From positions 434,001 through 498,000 of the forward strand of contig JAALGY010000020.1 in assembly GCA_032358165.1 (NCBI GenBank): a stretch of 64,000 nt of DNA, given 5' to 3'. Positions 11,304 to 23,600 of this stretch are shown piece after piece. This stretch comes from Diplosphaera chodatii. Its lineage: Eukaryota; Chlorophyta; Trebouxiophyceae; Prasiolales; Stichococcaceae. The stretch's first letter is position 1. The number at the start of each line of letters is the position of its first letter. The position numbers and the translations under genes were made by a program. The notes under the pieces were generated by a model. It saw only the letters and a list, made by a program, of their open reading frames with translations. It was not told where the DNA came from and did no database searches.

Positions 11304-14300
11304 TCAAAATCCGGACTTGCGACGGTGCACGCTCTTGTTATGCTCCGCCATGGCCCTGGGCGTCATCTGCAGGCCATTGAGGGGTGAGGTGTGGCCGGCA
11401 CCTGCACCCGCTGCTGTGGCTGCACATGCTGCAGGGCTGCTTACTGCTGCTGCTGCTGCGGCACCTGCTTCTGGGCTGTCCATGCTGAGGACTGGCCCAT
11501 GCAGCCGAGCGGCTTCCGGGCTTGCAACCGCAGGCAGATGCTGATGCTTGCTGCCGCTGGGCACTGCTGCAGTCGGTGCATCGGGCGTGCTGTTCTCCCT
11601 GCCTAAGGGCGGTGAGGGAGCTGGGGAGGCGGCGGGCTGCTGGGTTTGTGACGGGCGCCACACTCCTGGCTCCCCAACATTTCGAGCCGCTGCCTGTGGC
11701 ATGTTCACATGCAATGTTCACATGCAGGTGCGTATGAGCCGATGCCAGGCAGGGACTCTCGTTGGCGGCCTGCTGCGCTGGTGCACTGTCCTGCCACGCT
11801 TGCACCTGGTGCGCTGGCGACTTGGGGTGCAGGATGTCCTCGTCGTCAGAGTCACTGAGCTGCAGCAGTGCCCGACGCTGCTGCGGCTGGCCATCCGGCG
11901 GCAGCAGCTCGCCACCACATGCATGCTGCTCTTCATCCTGGGGCTCTGAATCCATCAGAACCCGTCTGCTGTGTGCATTGGCTGCCGTCGTGGTGGACAT
12001 GGAACCAAAGCCGCCGGGCGCGTCTTCAGGCTGGGGCTCCGAGTCCAGCAGGGACACGACCTCCGCAACCGCTGCTGACCCACCCTGGGCTGCTGCGGGC
12101 TCTGCTGCAGCCAGTGGAAGTGATGGCTGCGGAGCTGACGGCGCCACAGCCTCGGCAGAGGACACCACCAGCTGCACCTCGGCCGCTGCCCCGCGGATTG
12201 CTGCGTCTGCAGATGCAGCTCCGGCCGCCTGTGCAGTGCCCTCGGCAGCCGTACCCCTGCGACGTTTCTTACCCTGCTCGAGCCGTTGTCGAGCAATCTG
12301 GCGCTTGGCACGTTCTTCAGGGTTGGGTACACGGGGACCGGCTGCTGCCTTTGCGAAGTGGCCCCTTGCTGGCTGGACCTTACGCTTCCTGCAGTGGATA
12401 TGTGGTTCAGCAGCATGTCGGTTGATGTACCCAAACATGCAGTCCATGGTGTGTGTCATCTGGTATAGCAACTGCCGGCTGATCTGCAACACAGCAGCTG
12501 TGCAGTCAAGTCTTATCAGCAGGCGAGCGGTGCTGCAGGAAGATGCGCACGGGTCTTTGGCAAAGGGTATCAGGCTGACGACCTCATTGCCCTCCTCACT
12601 AGGGCTGCCCCCTGGTGGCCATTCCTCTTTCGAATCCCACCGCCCCCGCTGCTGGTCTTCCTCGTCGTCCGTGTCGGACGCCACGAAGCTGCCTCCGCCG
12701 CTACTGGCTGCATCACTGTAATCTGAGCCGCCGCAGGTGCTGCCCGGCGAGTCTGACATGCCTACACAAAAGTTTAATTTGTGGTCATCGAGCTCATCTC
12801 AACACCTATGCTGAGTCCTACGGCGATGAGGGCCTCAGGAATATGCAGAGGCTAGTCACACTACTCACTCCATAAAGCAGCTGCAGAGAGTGCATGGTGT
12901 GGAACACCCACCCTGGGAGGGCGAGCCGTTGCAGATGACCAGCTGAACGGCCTCTGATGACGTTGTGGGGCTCGCCGCTGGGTCTTCCTGCCAACGCTCA
13001 GCAGAGGGCTGAATGCCGCTGCCGCCACTGTTTGGGCTGCACGGCAAATACGTTGACACATGGTAGTTGTGCCCATTTTCGCGGGGAGGTCAATTGCACG
13101 GACAAGTAGCTGCATAGGAAGCCTGCCGACATGTGCGTATTGGCGCATTTCGTATGATGGCGTTAACACCTGCCGCTTCCAGGATCAGCACTCTATGGCA
13201 CTCAAGGTGCAGCGGGGTTAGCACCATGGACCAACTCGCGTGTGGTATACCTGCCGATCTCAGGATCAGCACTCAGCGGCCACCCCCATGATATGGGGGC
13301 CGCCTGCTGCGCTGTGGACCGGCAGCGGCGAGGCGCACGCAGCTCTGGACGGCCTTCAGGATCTGGCTGTGGTCTGCACAGTGGAGGCAGGTGCACAGGC
13401 ACTACATCAGCACCATAATATTACTCTCACAAAGCGTGAGTAACCTGTTGTGTGACAAGACTGGGTCTGCAACATTCAGCATCGTACAGCCAGAGCAATG
13501 ACACACTGTCAGGCTTGGGCATGTCGAGCAGCCGCCACTCGCCTGTCTCTTGGGCGGTCGGTCGGAACGAGTTGTACCATCTGGGGCCGTGCTGATGCCG
13601 TCTGCACTCCATTACCTCCCTGTTCTGTTCTGCTGCGGCTGGAAGCAGCAGCGCCTGCAGTTCCCCCACCAGCAGCCCCCTGCGCGCTGTGATGGCTCGC
13701 AATGCGCTGCCGCCCAACCTTCGATCCGTCAGCTGCGTTGCTGCCGCTGGGGCTGCCGCCTGCTGAGGCGCCCAGCTCGCCAGCCTCCAAAGCAGCTGCA
13801 GCCCTTGCTGCCCTTTTCCGCTTCTTCTGCGACCGCCGCCTGGCTGCCTTGTTGCTCCGTAGCACCGAATGCACGTCGGAAATCCTGGCAGTGATCTCGC
13901 GCTGCTGCGCTTCCTCGCCCTGGCTGCTATCGTCTTGGGATGTGTCCTGCACACCGCGATAATCGCAGCCATAAGCTGGACAGGGACACCAGCTCCTGCT
14001 GATTGCCCACATGCGGCATTTGCATAGCCTCATGTGTTCGACCACAATGAGTTCCCACCTGCAATCCTGCAGCAGAGGTACTCGGGGCGTCCATGGGCAC
14101 AGCGTCGGGCTGAATGTGGCTGTATGGCAGCTCCTCCTCCTTGGTGCAATCCCTGCACATGCCATACTAGACGTGCCAAGAGTGTCTGGTAAGCCTGTTC
14201 AACCCTTGCCGCCATCAGCAAACTTTCAAGCATACTATTGCATCGGAACCTCTGCAGCACTGCCTCATGTTGGCAACTGCATCCAGCACCTGATCCAGAG

Positions 14301-16643
14301 ACGGACACCATCTGCTTCAGTGCCTTCGCACTCCAGGACTGTGCCAGCCACTGCTGCCCAGCCGTCCTGCAAGGCCGCCTGCTGCTCGGCACCCAGGCCC
14401 CAGATGCACAGCACTTCCAGGCTGGTCCGAGCCTGCAGTAGAACACGATAGAGTGGACATGCTGTACCACGCCATCGTATGTGCAATTGCACGCACTTTC
14501 AGTGGTCAGTCCTCGATCAGTGCAGCAAACAGTGCATGATTTGGAGAAACATCTGGGCCTTGAGCAACCATGCAAAGCAGTCTTGACATTCATAAGCACT
14601 GTCACTGCGCCCGCAAGTGCACGGCGGCAGCACACCTGCAGCATGGGCAGGAGGTGGCCGCCCACGAAGTCGTCGCCGAGTGTGCCATCAGTCGCAGGCC
14701 CCAGCTTCAGCACACGCAGTGGTGCACTGACGCCCAGCGCTCCCACGCACGCACACAGTTGCTGCAGTGCCTCCACAGTCATGCCTGTTCATTTCGCGAG
14801 AAAGTGCTTACAGACGCGCATCTGTCCCCTGTGAGCACACCGCGCTGCTGCAGTTGCGTCCTGTAGCCCCGACATGCCGCTTAGCGCGATGCAACAACTG
14901 TCCAGCAGCAGCATCATTAATAAACAAATCCTACAAGTGCAGGATGGCATCGCGCCTGTGTGCTGCAAGCACAGCATGCGCAGTGGGCTGCTGCTGAGTA
15001 GGCGAGCCAGGATGCCGATGTCTGCGGCTAGGAGGCTGCTGCCAGTATCTGCCGACGAACAGAAGCCAACTTCTGAGTGTGAGCACAACATGCTGGTGTT
15101 GAGCGAGCATCAGAGCTGCTCCACTGCCAACCCCGGACACATGACATGCAGGACAGTGAGGCACTCTGACGACTTTGGTGGGCACAGAAAATGTCTGCGA
15201 ACCTACTGTGGCGCCCAGCTGAGGGTTGTCACTCAGGTCTAACGAGGCAACATGCTGCATCATTGCAGCATGCCACGACACCATTGACAGTGCCTATATC
15301 AAACAGACCACTCCTGAGCTCCTGGAGTTAGCCCGAGCCATCTGGACAATGATTAAGTGGATGCCGCTGGTGCATGGCACAATGCGTGTTGAGCCCGAAC
15401 AGATTCGCCTACCTCAGCTGTCAACCCACAGCGTGCAAGCAGCAGATGCCGCAGACATATGTTGTCACGGTGCCCACGCGCCAGGTCCTCGAATATTTTG
15501 TACAGATGCAGCAGCCACTTCGAGCACATCTGCATAGAACGGTTTGCTATTGGCATGATTGGGCAGATATTTGAAGTGCACCAGCAACGCTGCAGTGCAG
15601 CTCTTGACACCAACAGAAGCTCCGCTCGACAACCTGCGTCCAGTACTGTGCCTGTACAAGCGTGCTTGCACATCTGAGTTCAGGTGTGTGCGAGGGTTCT
15701 ATGCATTACCTGATTGCCGGAGAGATCCAGGAGATGGGGTCGGAGTATCCGGCCCTGCCTGTGGCAGAGCAGTGCGCAGGGCTCAACCGGCGTAGCATAC
15801 GAGCCGCTCAGTGACCATCGTTGACACCATCATGGAGGTCACATGGAGGTCACATGGAGGTCAAGTGACCCATCATGGAGGTCAAGTGACCCAGTGCATG
15901 ATGGCCCAGGATAGACTCGCCAAGTGCAGGCCCTCAGAGCCAAGATGCACCCAGGCGCACCTGAAGATGCAACCCATGATGGCCTCCAGCTGCTCCTTTG
16001 TGATGCTGAGCTGCGGGCTGTCAACGCTGAAGTCTAGCGCTGCACTGCCTGCACCTGCACACCCCCCGAACCCGCCTTGGACAGGCAGCGACCGTGGTGG
16101 TGCACGTTAGGCCAGCTAGTGCAATGGTCATGCTTGACAACCAAGCAGCCCCGCACCTGCTCCGTTTCCTGGCCGAAAACGCAAGCTGTCTGGCACAGCG
16201 GCCAGCTGTGCCCTGATGCTGGGATTGACGGCCTCAAAAAACAGCCCATGCTCTCGGCACAGCTCTTCAAGAATCTCCAGCAGCTCGTTGCTGGGCTGTG
16301 ACGGCTCGCTCGGTGGACCAGCGATGTCCTCTGGTGCTGAATCCGCTGGAGCCTGAGCATTGACGTGTGCAGTTGCGCACTGTGCTGGTGCAGCCTCTCG
16401 AGGCATTGCATGCTCCTGCATGCCTGCTTTCTCTGGCACCCCGCCCAACGGCGACAGCTGTTCCTGCTGCGCGCTTGTAACGGGAGTTGGAGGACCCGTC
16501 ATGTGGGGCGGTGGCCTAGGGCTGCTTTTGGCGGCGGCGCAGCATGCAGACCAGCTGCGTGTGGGGTGGAACCCGTACTCATGCCGCATGCAACCATTCA
16601 AGACGATCTCATGCGACCCGTCGCATCCTGACTGTGACGCCAT
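11304..16643 (-). CDS. Leucine-rich-repeat protein with long disordered C-terminal half
   Basis: The first exon (16157-16643) starts MASQSGCDGSHEIVLNG. It is disordered, then forms a helix (ELLEILEELCREHGLFFEAV). Exon 15961-16039 (ALDFSVDSPQLSITKEQLEA) and exon 15710-15758 (RILRPHLLDLSGNQ) follow in phase. LRR-type strands continue leftward: LRHLLLARCGLTAE near 15400, HVASLDLSDNPQLGA near 15250, LRMLCLQHTG near 14960, APLRVLKLGPA near 14715 and TSLEVLCIWGLG near 14410. After about 14160 the protein is Ser/Ala-rich and basic (RRRSQKKRKRAARAAAALE). An exon near 12900-13059 joins in phase to one starting at 12761 (MSDSPGSTCGG), and the reading ends in NKSVHRRKSGF and TGA at 11304. The nuclear-type basic runs (GKKRRRG) suggest a nuclear protein. 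The family is not recognised; RNase-inhibitor or TONSOKU-type LRR proteins are possibilities. Exon borders from 15.4 to 13.0 kb are approximate. Confidence 0.65.
15831..15892 (+). repeat. Short minisatellite (CATGGAGGTCA units) in an LRR-gene intron
   Basis: Three near-identical 11-base units of catggaggtca type are followed by two copies of catggaggtcaagtgaccc. GGTCA and TGACC arms face each other across two bases, so short hairpins could form. It lies in the intron between 15759 and 15960. Confidence 0.8.
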
Positions 16644-17403
16644 GGTAAGATGCAGTCATGTTTCTGATGGCAAGTTACGAAGTCAGCAATCGAGATTGGC
16701 CATTGGCGGGTGAGCTGAGTGCAGCTGAGCTGGCATTTCGAAATTGAACACCAACTAGCAGACGCCCTGAAAATGCATGGGTTTGGAGGCCGTGCCATGT
16801 CCTGGACCTCAGCACTGTGCAATTTGCAGCGCCTATTCAATGTGCATCTGAGTTTCGGCCATGCACTGGCTTTCTGGCGCACCATGCATGATCTGCCGAA
16901 ACATCGCTGCACAGTTTGCTCTGCGATTGCATCTGACATCGAAGCTACATTATGCTGTTGCAACTCCGTGCAACTCCGTGACATTGACATCGCAGAAGAA
17001 GCACCCGCGACGGTTGCAGAGATTGCATTTCCAACGCTGGTGCATGTGATGGGCATCTGTTAACTCACTGGAAGTGACGTTAGAGCTCACATATCCGCCG
17101 AATCGAGCTTGGTATCCACGCAAAGCTCGGCTGTTTGAGCGCGCTGCCCCTTCATCCCGTCGGTCCTGCCTGTGCCTGCCGCAGCACATTGCCGGACGCA
17201 TGGCGCCAATAGGTGCGCTTGGCATACTGAGATGTCCAGCCCTCCGCTTTACTTTCAGGAAGGTGCTATGTTTGTAGTAGCGGGCACGGACTGGCCGCGT
17301 CGATGAGCCTCTTCATTGCTACAAGCAGGTGCCATCGTCCGATTCATGATGTGCGGCATGATCAGCATCAGCGGCTAGCTGAAAGCCCTGACGGCTGGAG
17401 CCA
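16644..17403. promoter_or_regulatory. Divergent promoter region between the LRR and CDCA7-like genes
   Basis: The LRR gene reads left from 16643 and the CDCA7-like gene reads right from about 17404. The 760 bases between them hold no convincing exon. A direct repeat, caactccgtgcaactccgtg, sits near 16962-16981. Both promoters should lie here. Confidence 0.4.
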
Positions 17404-20400
17404 ATGCCCGCGACAGAGCGCCATGCAGTGCCTCAGCCAGGCACCTACTGGGACAAAGTGGGCAACAACCTGCGACGCCTGCGCTTGGAGCAGGGCACAT
17501 CCAGGCAAGCAGTGGTGCATCGGGTTGCCATGGAGCCGGGCACGAGCAGGGCACTTGCCGCTCATGTGACATGACACTGCCTCGGCCTGAAACCCTATTA
17601 GACCGTCATTCTTTCGCACACCAGGTAACGATCTGGTGCAACATCCGTGGCAACCTTTTGTTGCTGCAGGGAGTACTACAATTTGGGACATTGGCAGCGG
17701 CTGCAGGAGTTTGCAGCAAAGCACGATTTCCAGGTCCAGGCCAAGGGCCCATACTGCAGTGAGGCACATGGACCCGACTGCCGGGAGTGCACCACCTGCC
17801 ACTTCTGCAGGTCGGCCTGCCCCAGATGCAGCTGGGAAGACTGCTATTTGCTGGGTTGCCTTGCTGCCAACAGCTGTCGATTGTGTCCTCAGCTGACCTA
17901 CACAACAGAGCAGGAGCCACAACTGCACTTATGCAGTGTGACAGCTGCATGCAATTGTCCAGGCAGAAGACGACCGATCTGAAGACGCGATGCGACTGCG
18001 AGGCCTCCAGGGGCCACCCCCTGGGCGGCAAGGGACGCGGCCACTGGTGGGCCTTCTTGCATGTTGGCGATTGCAACCAAATTGTTTAGAGGAAATCTGA
18101 AAAATTGTGGCATGAACAGGTGCAGGGTGAGCCCCGAGTCGTATCACATGCAGGTGCGGCCCGTGCCTGGCGGCGCGCATGGGCGAGGACATCCGGGATG
18201 CGCTGGCCAACCCAGCGTGGCGCTGCCCCTGCTGCCGCGGCATCTGCAACTGCTCTGGCGCGACCTGCCTGCGCAAGTCGCACGGGCTGCGCACGACGGG
18301 GCAGCTGGTCCTGGAGGCCAAGTCCCTCGGCTACCCCTCGGTGAGCACTGGCCACGCTGGCACTGATATGCGGGGCCCCCATGGCTGGCCATTGGTGACG
18401 AAGTGCTCACTTTGAAGGCTGCCTGCCAGGGAGAGGGTTGCCTGCACCCACGCCGTAAATCTCACATACCACTTGGCATCGACCCTGGTCTGCTATGCAC
18501 AGCCTTGCACACCTTCTCACCCAACAAGACCTGACCTGCAGGCCGTGGCACCGTTCTGAAAGCTGTTTGTGGACATGGTGCACAGTGAAGGTAGCCATCC
18601 CGGCATGAACCCTCCCACAGCAGAAGGGAGCTGATTGTGCAGGTGGCGCACTACCTCATCCTCACCCACCTGCGGGAGAGCATGCCGGAGATGCCGCTGG
18701 ATGCAGTGGGCATCGGCACCCGCAAGCGCGGGGCTGTGGCCATGGGTGATGGGCCCACGACGGCTGGGGCCCAGCCTGCTGCCAAGCGGGCGCGGTCTGA
18801 TGCACAGGACCCCACTCGGCGCAGGTACATCGCATGCTGTACCCACATGTAAGTTGCTTAAGCATCAACACCACCTGGCCCTAGAAGAAAGCTGCCATCC
18901 TGGCATCATGGCAAGCTGTTCATATTGTACCACATCAGTGCTCATATCAGTGACAGACGCTTTATATTTCTGCTTTCGTAGGCAGAGGGCGCAGGCGCAG
19001 GTCGCAGCGCTGATGTCGGAGTTTGCGCTGCTCCCCACGTCCGCTGGTGGCGCCGCCGTCACAAATGCAGATGCAGGCTTTGCTGCGCTGCACTCCTCAC
19101 TGGACGACCTGGACCAGGATGATGGTGATGGGCTGCTACCAGGTGATCACGCTGCTCCGGCTAGGATGACCGTATCAGTGGTCTGCCTCACCACATAAAG
19201 CTCCAGGCACACGGAGGGTTTGACTCTGCCTGAAGGAGAACTCTCCAGCCTACACACTGCCATGTGCTGCACAAGTGCTAAAGTGTTGCTCTGCAATACA
19301 AGCAGGCTGCAGCGCTGTGGTGTCAGCATCAGGACAGGTGCAGCGTCAGAGCTCGGCAGCAGTGCCGGCCTGGGCTGCAGGCCAGCGGCAGTCGAACAGC
19401 CTGCAGCTGGCAGTGGGATCAGTGTCAGTGCAGCCGCAGAACGCCGGCGCCCTGTCGCTGTCTGCACAGCGGCATGATCGGCCGCCACTGCGTGGGATTA
19501 CCACAGCGGAGCGCACCGGCTCGGCAGCAGGCGAGGCTTGGGCTGTGCCCATGCGGCGCGGTGCGGCGCAGGATGCTTCACATCATGCTGGCGGCGCTAG
19601 CAGTGCAGCAGGGCTTCCGAATTGGCAGCCTGACAGGGCAGTATCAGCAGCCAGCAGAGAGCAGCACGCTTTCTCAGTTGCTGACAGCCACCCAGCAGCC
19701 AACACTGATGGCGCAAATGGCATCCAGCTACATGCAGACGAGGGTACATATACGCTGCGAGTGCCGACATTGTGGTCGTGACTTTGTGTCACTGTGCTCA
19801 CTGCCGCACAGCACGGTGCAGAAAGAGCAAACAGGTGTGTCTTCTGTCATGCAGGTCGTCATGCTGTCACCTCAGCATCACCACCCGAGCCGCTGAGCCA
19901 CCAACAGCATTGGAGCAATGGCCCTCATGCTGGATTGCCATCGCTCAATGGTCAGTACACCGCTGCCGGCTACTGCATCCAGTTCCACAATCAAGCAGAC
20001 TGACACTTTCAAAGACAACTGTGGCTGCCTGTACATGCAAGTGTGTTGGTGCTTATGACGAAGCTGCGCTGAGGTGCTCTTGAGCAGCAGTTTGCACGAG
20101 GTTGCCTGTACATATCTGCCATCGTTGTATGCCTGGCTATTGCAGGCATCGGTGGCGGCGACCCCTTCAACCTGACCTACGTCCGCCGACAGAGGCGCGC
20201 CAGCCGACCACCCCTGCAGGCGCCGCCGCAGCGCAGGTGGACAGCATCGTCCAGCCTGAAACCCAGCATTTGCTGACAATGTACATGTCACCAGCAGTGC
20301 AGCTGGCACTCTGCTCTCCTCCAAGTCCAGGGTTGACCATTTGCAGGGTGTACAACCTGCAGCCCGCCCAGCAGACAGCGCCAAGATCCAGTGCCGCAGG

Positions 20401-20628
20401 CAGACAGGCTGATACACACGGGCACGGTGCGGCGTTGGCTGGCGCTGACAGCGCTTTGCCGAGGCTGCCGCCCTTTGAGAATGGACCAGATGTGGATGCC
20501 TCTGACAGCCGGCGAGCACGAAGCAGTCGCTACCATCAGCAGCCTGACAACAGTGCATCCCAGCAGGAGCAGCACCAGGGCATGCAGGAAGCAGAGCAGC
20601 TTCCCGCGGCCGTTGAGGAGCCACAGGT

Positions 20629-20661
<33 letters not shown>

Positions 20662-23600
20662 ACAGCAGCCTGGACCGCAGCCACAACCTCCGCAGCCAGA
20701 TACTGCGTCAGAGGGCGCGCGGGGCTTTGCAGTGCATGCCTCCATCCTACGGGCGATACAGGCCGGGCTTCTGGCGGCAACGTGTGATGCAGTTGCGCAA
20801 GTGTACCGCAGGTGCTTGATTTGCTTATGTGGACTGCTTCAGGGCGCTGCTTTTGTAAGCACCGGCATTGCGGGTGCAAACATCGTTAGCTGTGCAGCCT
20901 TTCCACGGGTGGCAAGCCACCTAACAGGTATCTACTTTGTTGTGCAGGGAAGCCATTGCGTACGTGAAATACGTGCGCAGCATTCTGGGCGACACTGTGT
21001 GCGAAGCAGTTACAATCTGCCTTCTGGGCAGCAGCTCAGCCAGCACAGGTCCGCTTGGCATTGCCAACTCGGCTTGTCCATACGTCGATCTATTGTTAGC
21101 GCTCAATCACAGAGTGCGAGAGATATGCACGATGTTCCATGCAGCATACTACCGCACCTTCTGCAGGTGATGGCCTGGACAACCGGTGTGTGGGTCCGCC
21201 GCTACTGTCGACATACGAGGACCTGTTTGCTGCGACAGAGTTCTTCCTGCTGGCAGCGCAACTGCTGCCCTCGGGGGAGGAGCTGCAGTGGGGCGCGTGC
21301 GCCTACCTCCTGCTCAAGGTCAGCTTGAGGGCAGCAGCAGCATCATACGGCCTGAAGATACGTACCTTATGCACGTCGATCCCAAATTGCACAGGTGCAC
21401 CGGGAGCACTGGTACAGCCCTAGGGGCTCCGACATGCCTGCAACTCATCTGTTACTTGGGCCATGCAGGAGCCATTCTTAGACTTTTGGCCTTCGGACCC
21501 ATCAGCACGCGCGTATGCAATGGGCGGCATCATTGGGTTGCTCACGCAGCTGCAACGGCGTGGTTTGGAAACCGCTGAAGTGTCCCGTGAGGTATGCTTT
21601 GCAGCGCATTCTGCATCTGCTGTGCCTCAAGTGGCAAGAACTCCTGTCGAAGCTGCCCAGCTGCACTGAGACATGTCCGCTGAGGCAGACGCTGTTGCGC
21701 AGTAGGTGGCGCATATGGTTGACCAGCTGGCTGCAGAGTGCCACACACTGCGGCAGCGGCTAGCTACCCGGCGCGTGACACTGCAGCACGAGTGGCAACA
21801 GGTGCGCACACCAATGGCAATACTGCTGCATGAATAAACAGCATGCACATATGAACAGAGTATACGTCCTGTTGATGCGGAGGAGGCGCGTCAGTCCAGA
21901 AACCCCTGCCAGGCTTGCTGCAACACAGGACAGTTCTTGCACATGCAGGAGGCAGCTGTCGGGCCGCTGCAGGCGGTAGCCAGTCAACAGGACATTGAAG
22001 CAGTCTTGCAGGTGCCTTGAGGCTAGCAACCCGCAGCCTGCTCAGCTCACTTTCACAGCTCTGGACTTGCATGTGCCCTCACCCTTCCAGCCATGTAGGC
22101 AGCACCTCCCCGATGCCTCAAGCAGATACCGTCAACTGCACAGGGTGATGAGCAGCTGCTGCACATGATCCTGGACCATGCGCTTGCGGCAGTGGGGTGC
22201 CTTGCACCGCAGTGCCACCTGCTGATGGGCCCACACTTGCTGCAGCTTCTGGTGAGTGCGCTGTGTTGCAGCGTTGTGGCTGTAGGTGTGCAGTGGCAAG
22301 GTCGGCGCATTCAATAGTCCCCACTTAGGCGACCTCTGCCTGTTCTCGGCCACAATGTGTCTTTTGCATCTTTTCAGGATCCAAGACTGGCAGTGGGCTC
22401 CACTGTCAGGCAGCAAGCGCTGCGTGTGCTGCATGCTGCAATGCTGCAGGCCACCCGGAGTGATGGCCAGGTATGGTGATATGACCGATGGCTTGCCCTC
22501 TGGAGTGCCTTTTGACATGTTCATAGCCATCAGCAGGATGTGCCTAGTCACAAGTCATGGTCAGCAAGGTGCAGTTGGTTTTGTGTAGGTGACTGCTGGG
22601 AGTACTGCCGCCAGAGCAGCACTCCAGGGCCGCCTGGCGACTCTGCTGCACCAGGATGGCGGTCTGGCAATGCTGGAGTCTGCAGTGGCTGCCAGTGCGC
22701 CAGAGCGAGGCACGGCGCAACCGCAACATTCGGGTCCCGCAGCAAGCGGAACTCACAGCGGCCACACAGGAGGCCTGGGCAGTGATGGCGGTGGCATGCT
22801 TTCGGGCTGCCGCCTGGCTGATGTGCCCGAGCTGATGCGGGTGAGCTGAAACCCTCTGCTCAGCTGTCATCACCAAGTACGTTTGGGAACTCACCACATA
22901 AGGATGATATCGCATGTACCTCCTGTCACTTAATGTTGCAGTTGTCACGCAAGCTGAGTGTGGAGGGGTCGGCACCACTGTTGACGCACCTGATGACCTT
23001 CTCTCTTGGGTTGACATCCAGATAGTCACGCTGGCGACAGCCCACGGCCTGCTTGTGGCGTGTGGCCAAGCATCTTGGGCTGTAGCCGAGGCGGCGGCTG
23101 CCAAGCCGCACCAGCCAGCCTTGCTGTGGCTCAGAGCATCAGTCAGGGAGCGGCGTCGGTACCTCGTCTTCGTGGAATGCGCCCTGCGGGTGAGCGTCAC
23201 ATCCGCCTTGGTCGCTGATACGACGTTGTTCCAAGGTTGAAATACAGCTGCCAGAACTTTCAGCAGCTGCATCCACCGCCAGTATGCTGTCGGCACTCGC
23301 AGGCGCCAAGCCATCATCATTCGCACCACATTCCCTGTTGATGGGTCTAAGCGCACTGGAACCACACGTAGTCCACCGCAATGAGAATGCCGCCTCATCA
23401 TGGGCTTTCATGAGAGAACTCGGGGAATCTCTGACGCACTTCCCTGTGCCTGTCAGGCCGCCGGCAATGCCGCTGCCGAGCAGGAGCCGGACCGGGTCGC
23501 ACTGCTGCGCTGCTGGCTGCGCGCTGCAGTAGACAGCCACTGCCGAACAGCGTTTGCGGAACTGACGCAGCAGCTCAGCGCCTGTGCAGCCGTCGAGCCG

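Noticed and set aside
11762..12721. 319-codon plus-strand open frame
   Set aside because: It is opposite the disordered exon of the LRR gene; composition is Ser/Cys/Trp-rich shadow and it has no start context.
19878..20879. 333-codon minus-strand open frame
   Set aside because: It lies opposite the CAG-rich exons of the CDCA7-like gene, where the reverse of CAG gives poly-Leu/Cys. Plus-strand exons there join in phase.
22544..23401. 285-codon minus-strand open frame
   Set aside because: It overlaps several plus-strand exons with consensus splice sites. The product is low in pattern and contains many His/Ser/Thr runs typical of shadows.
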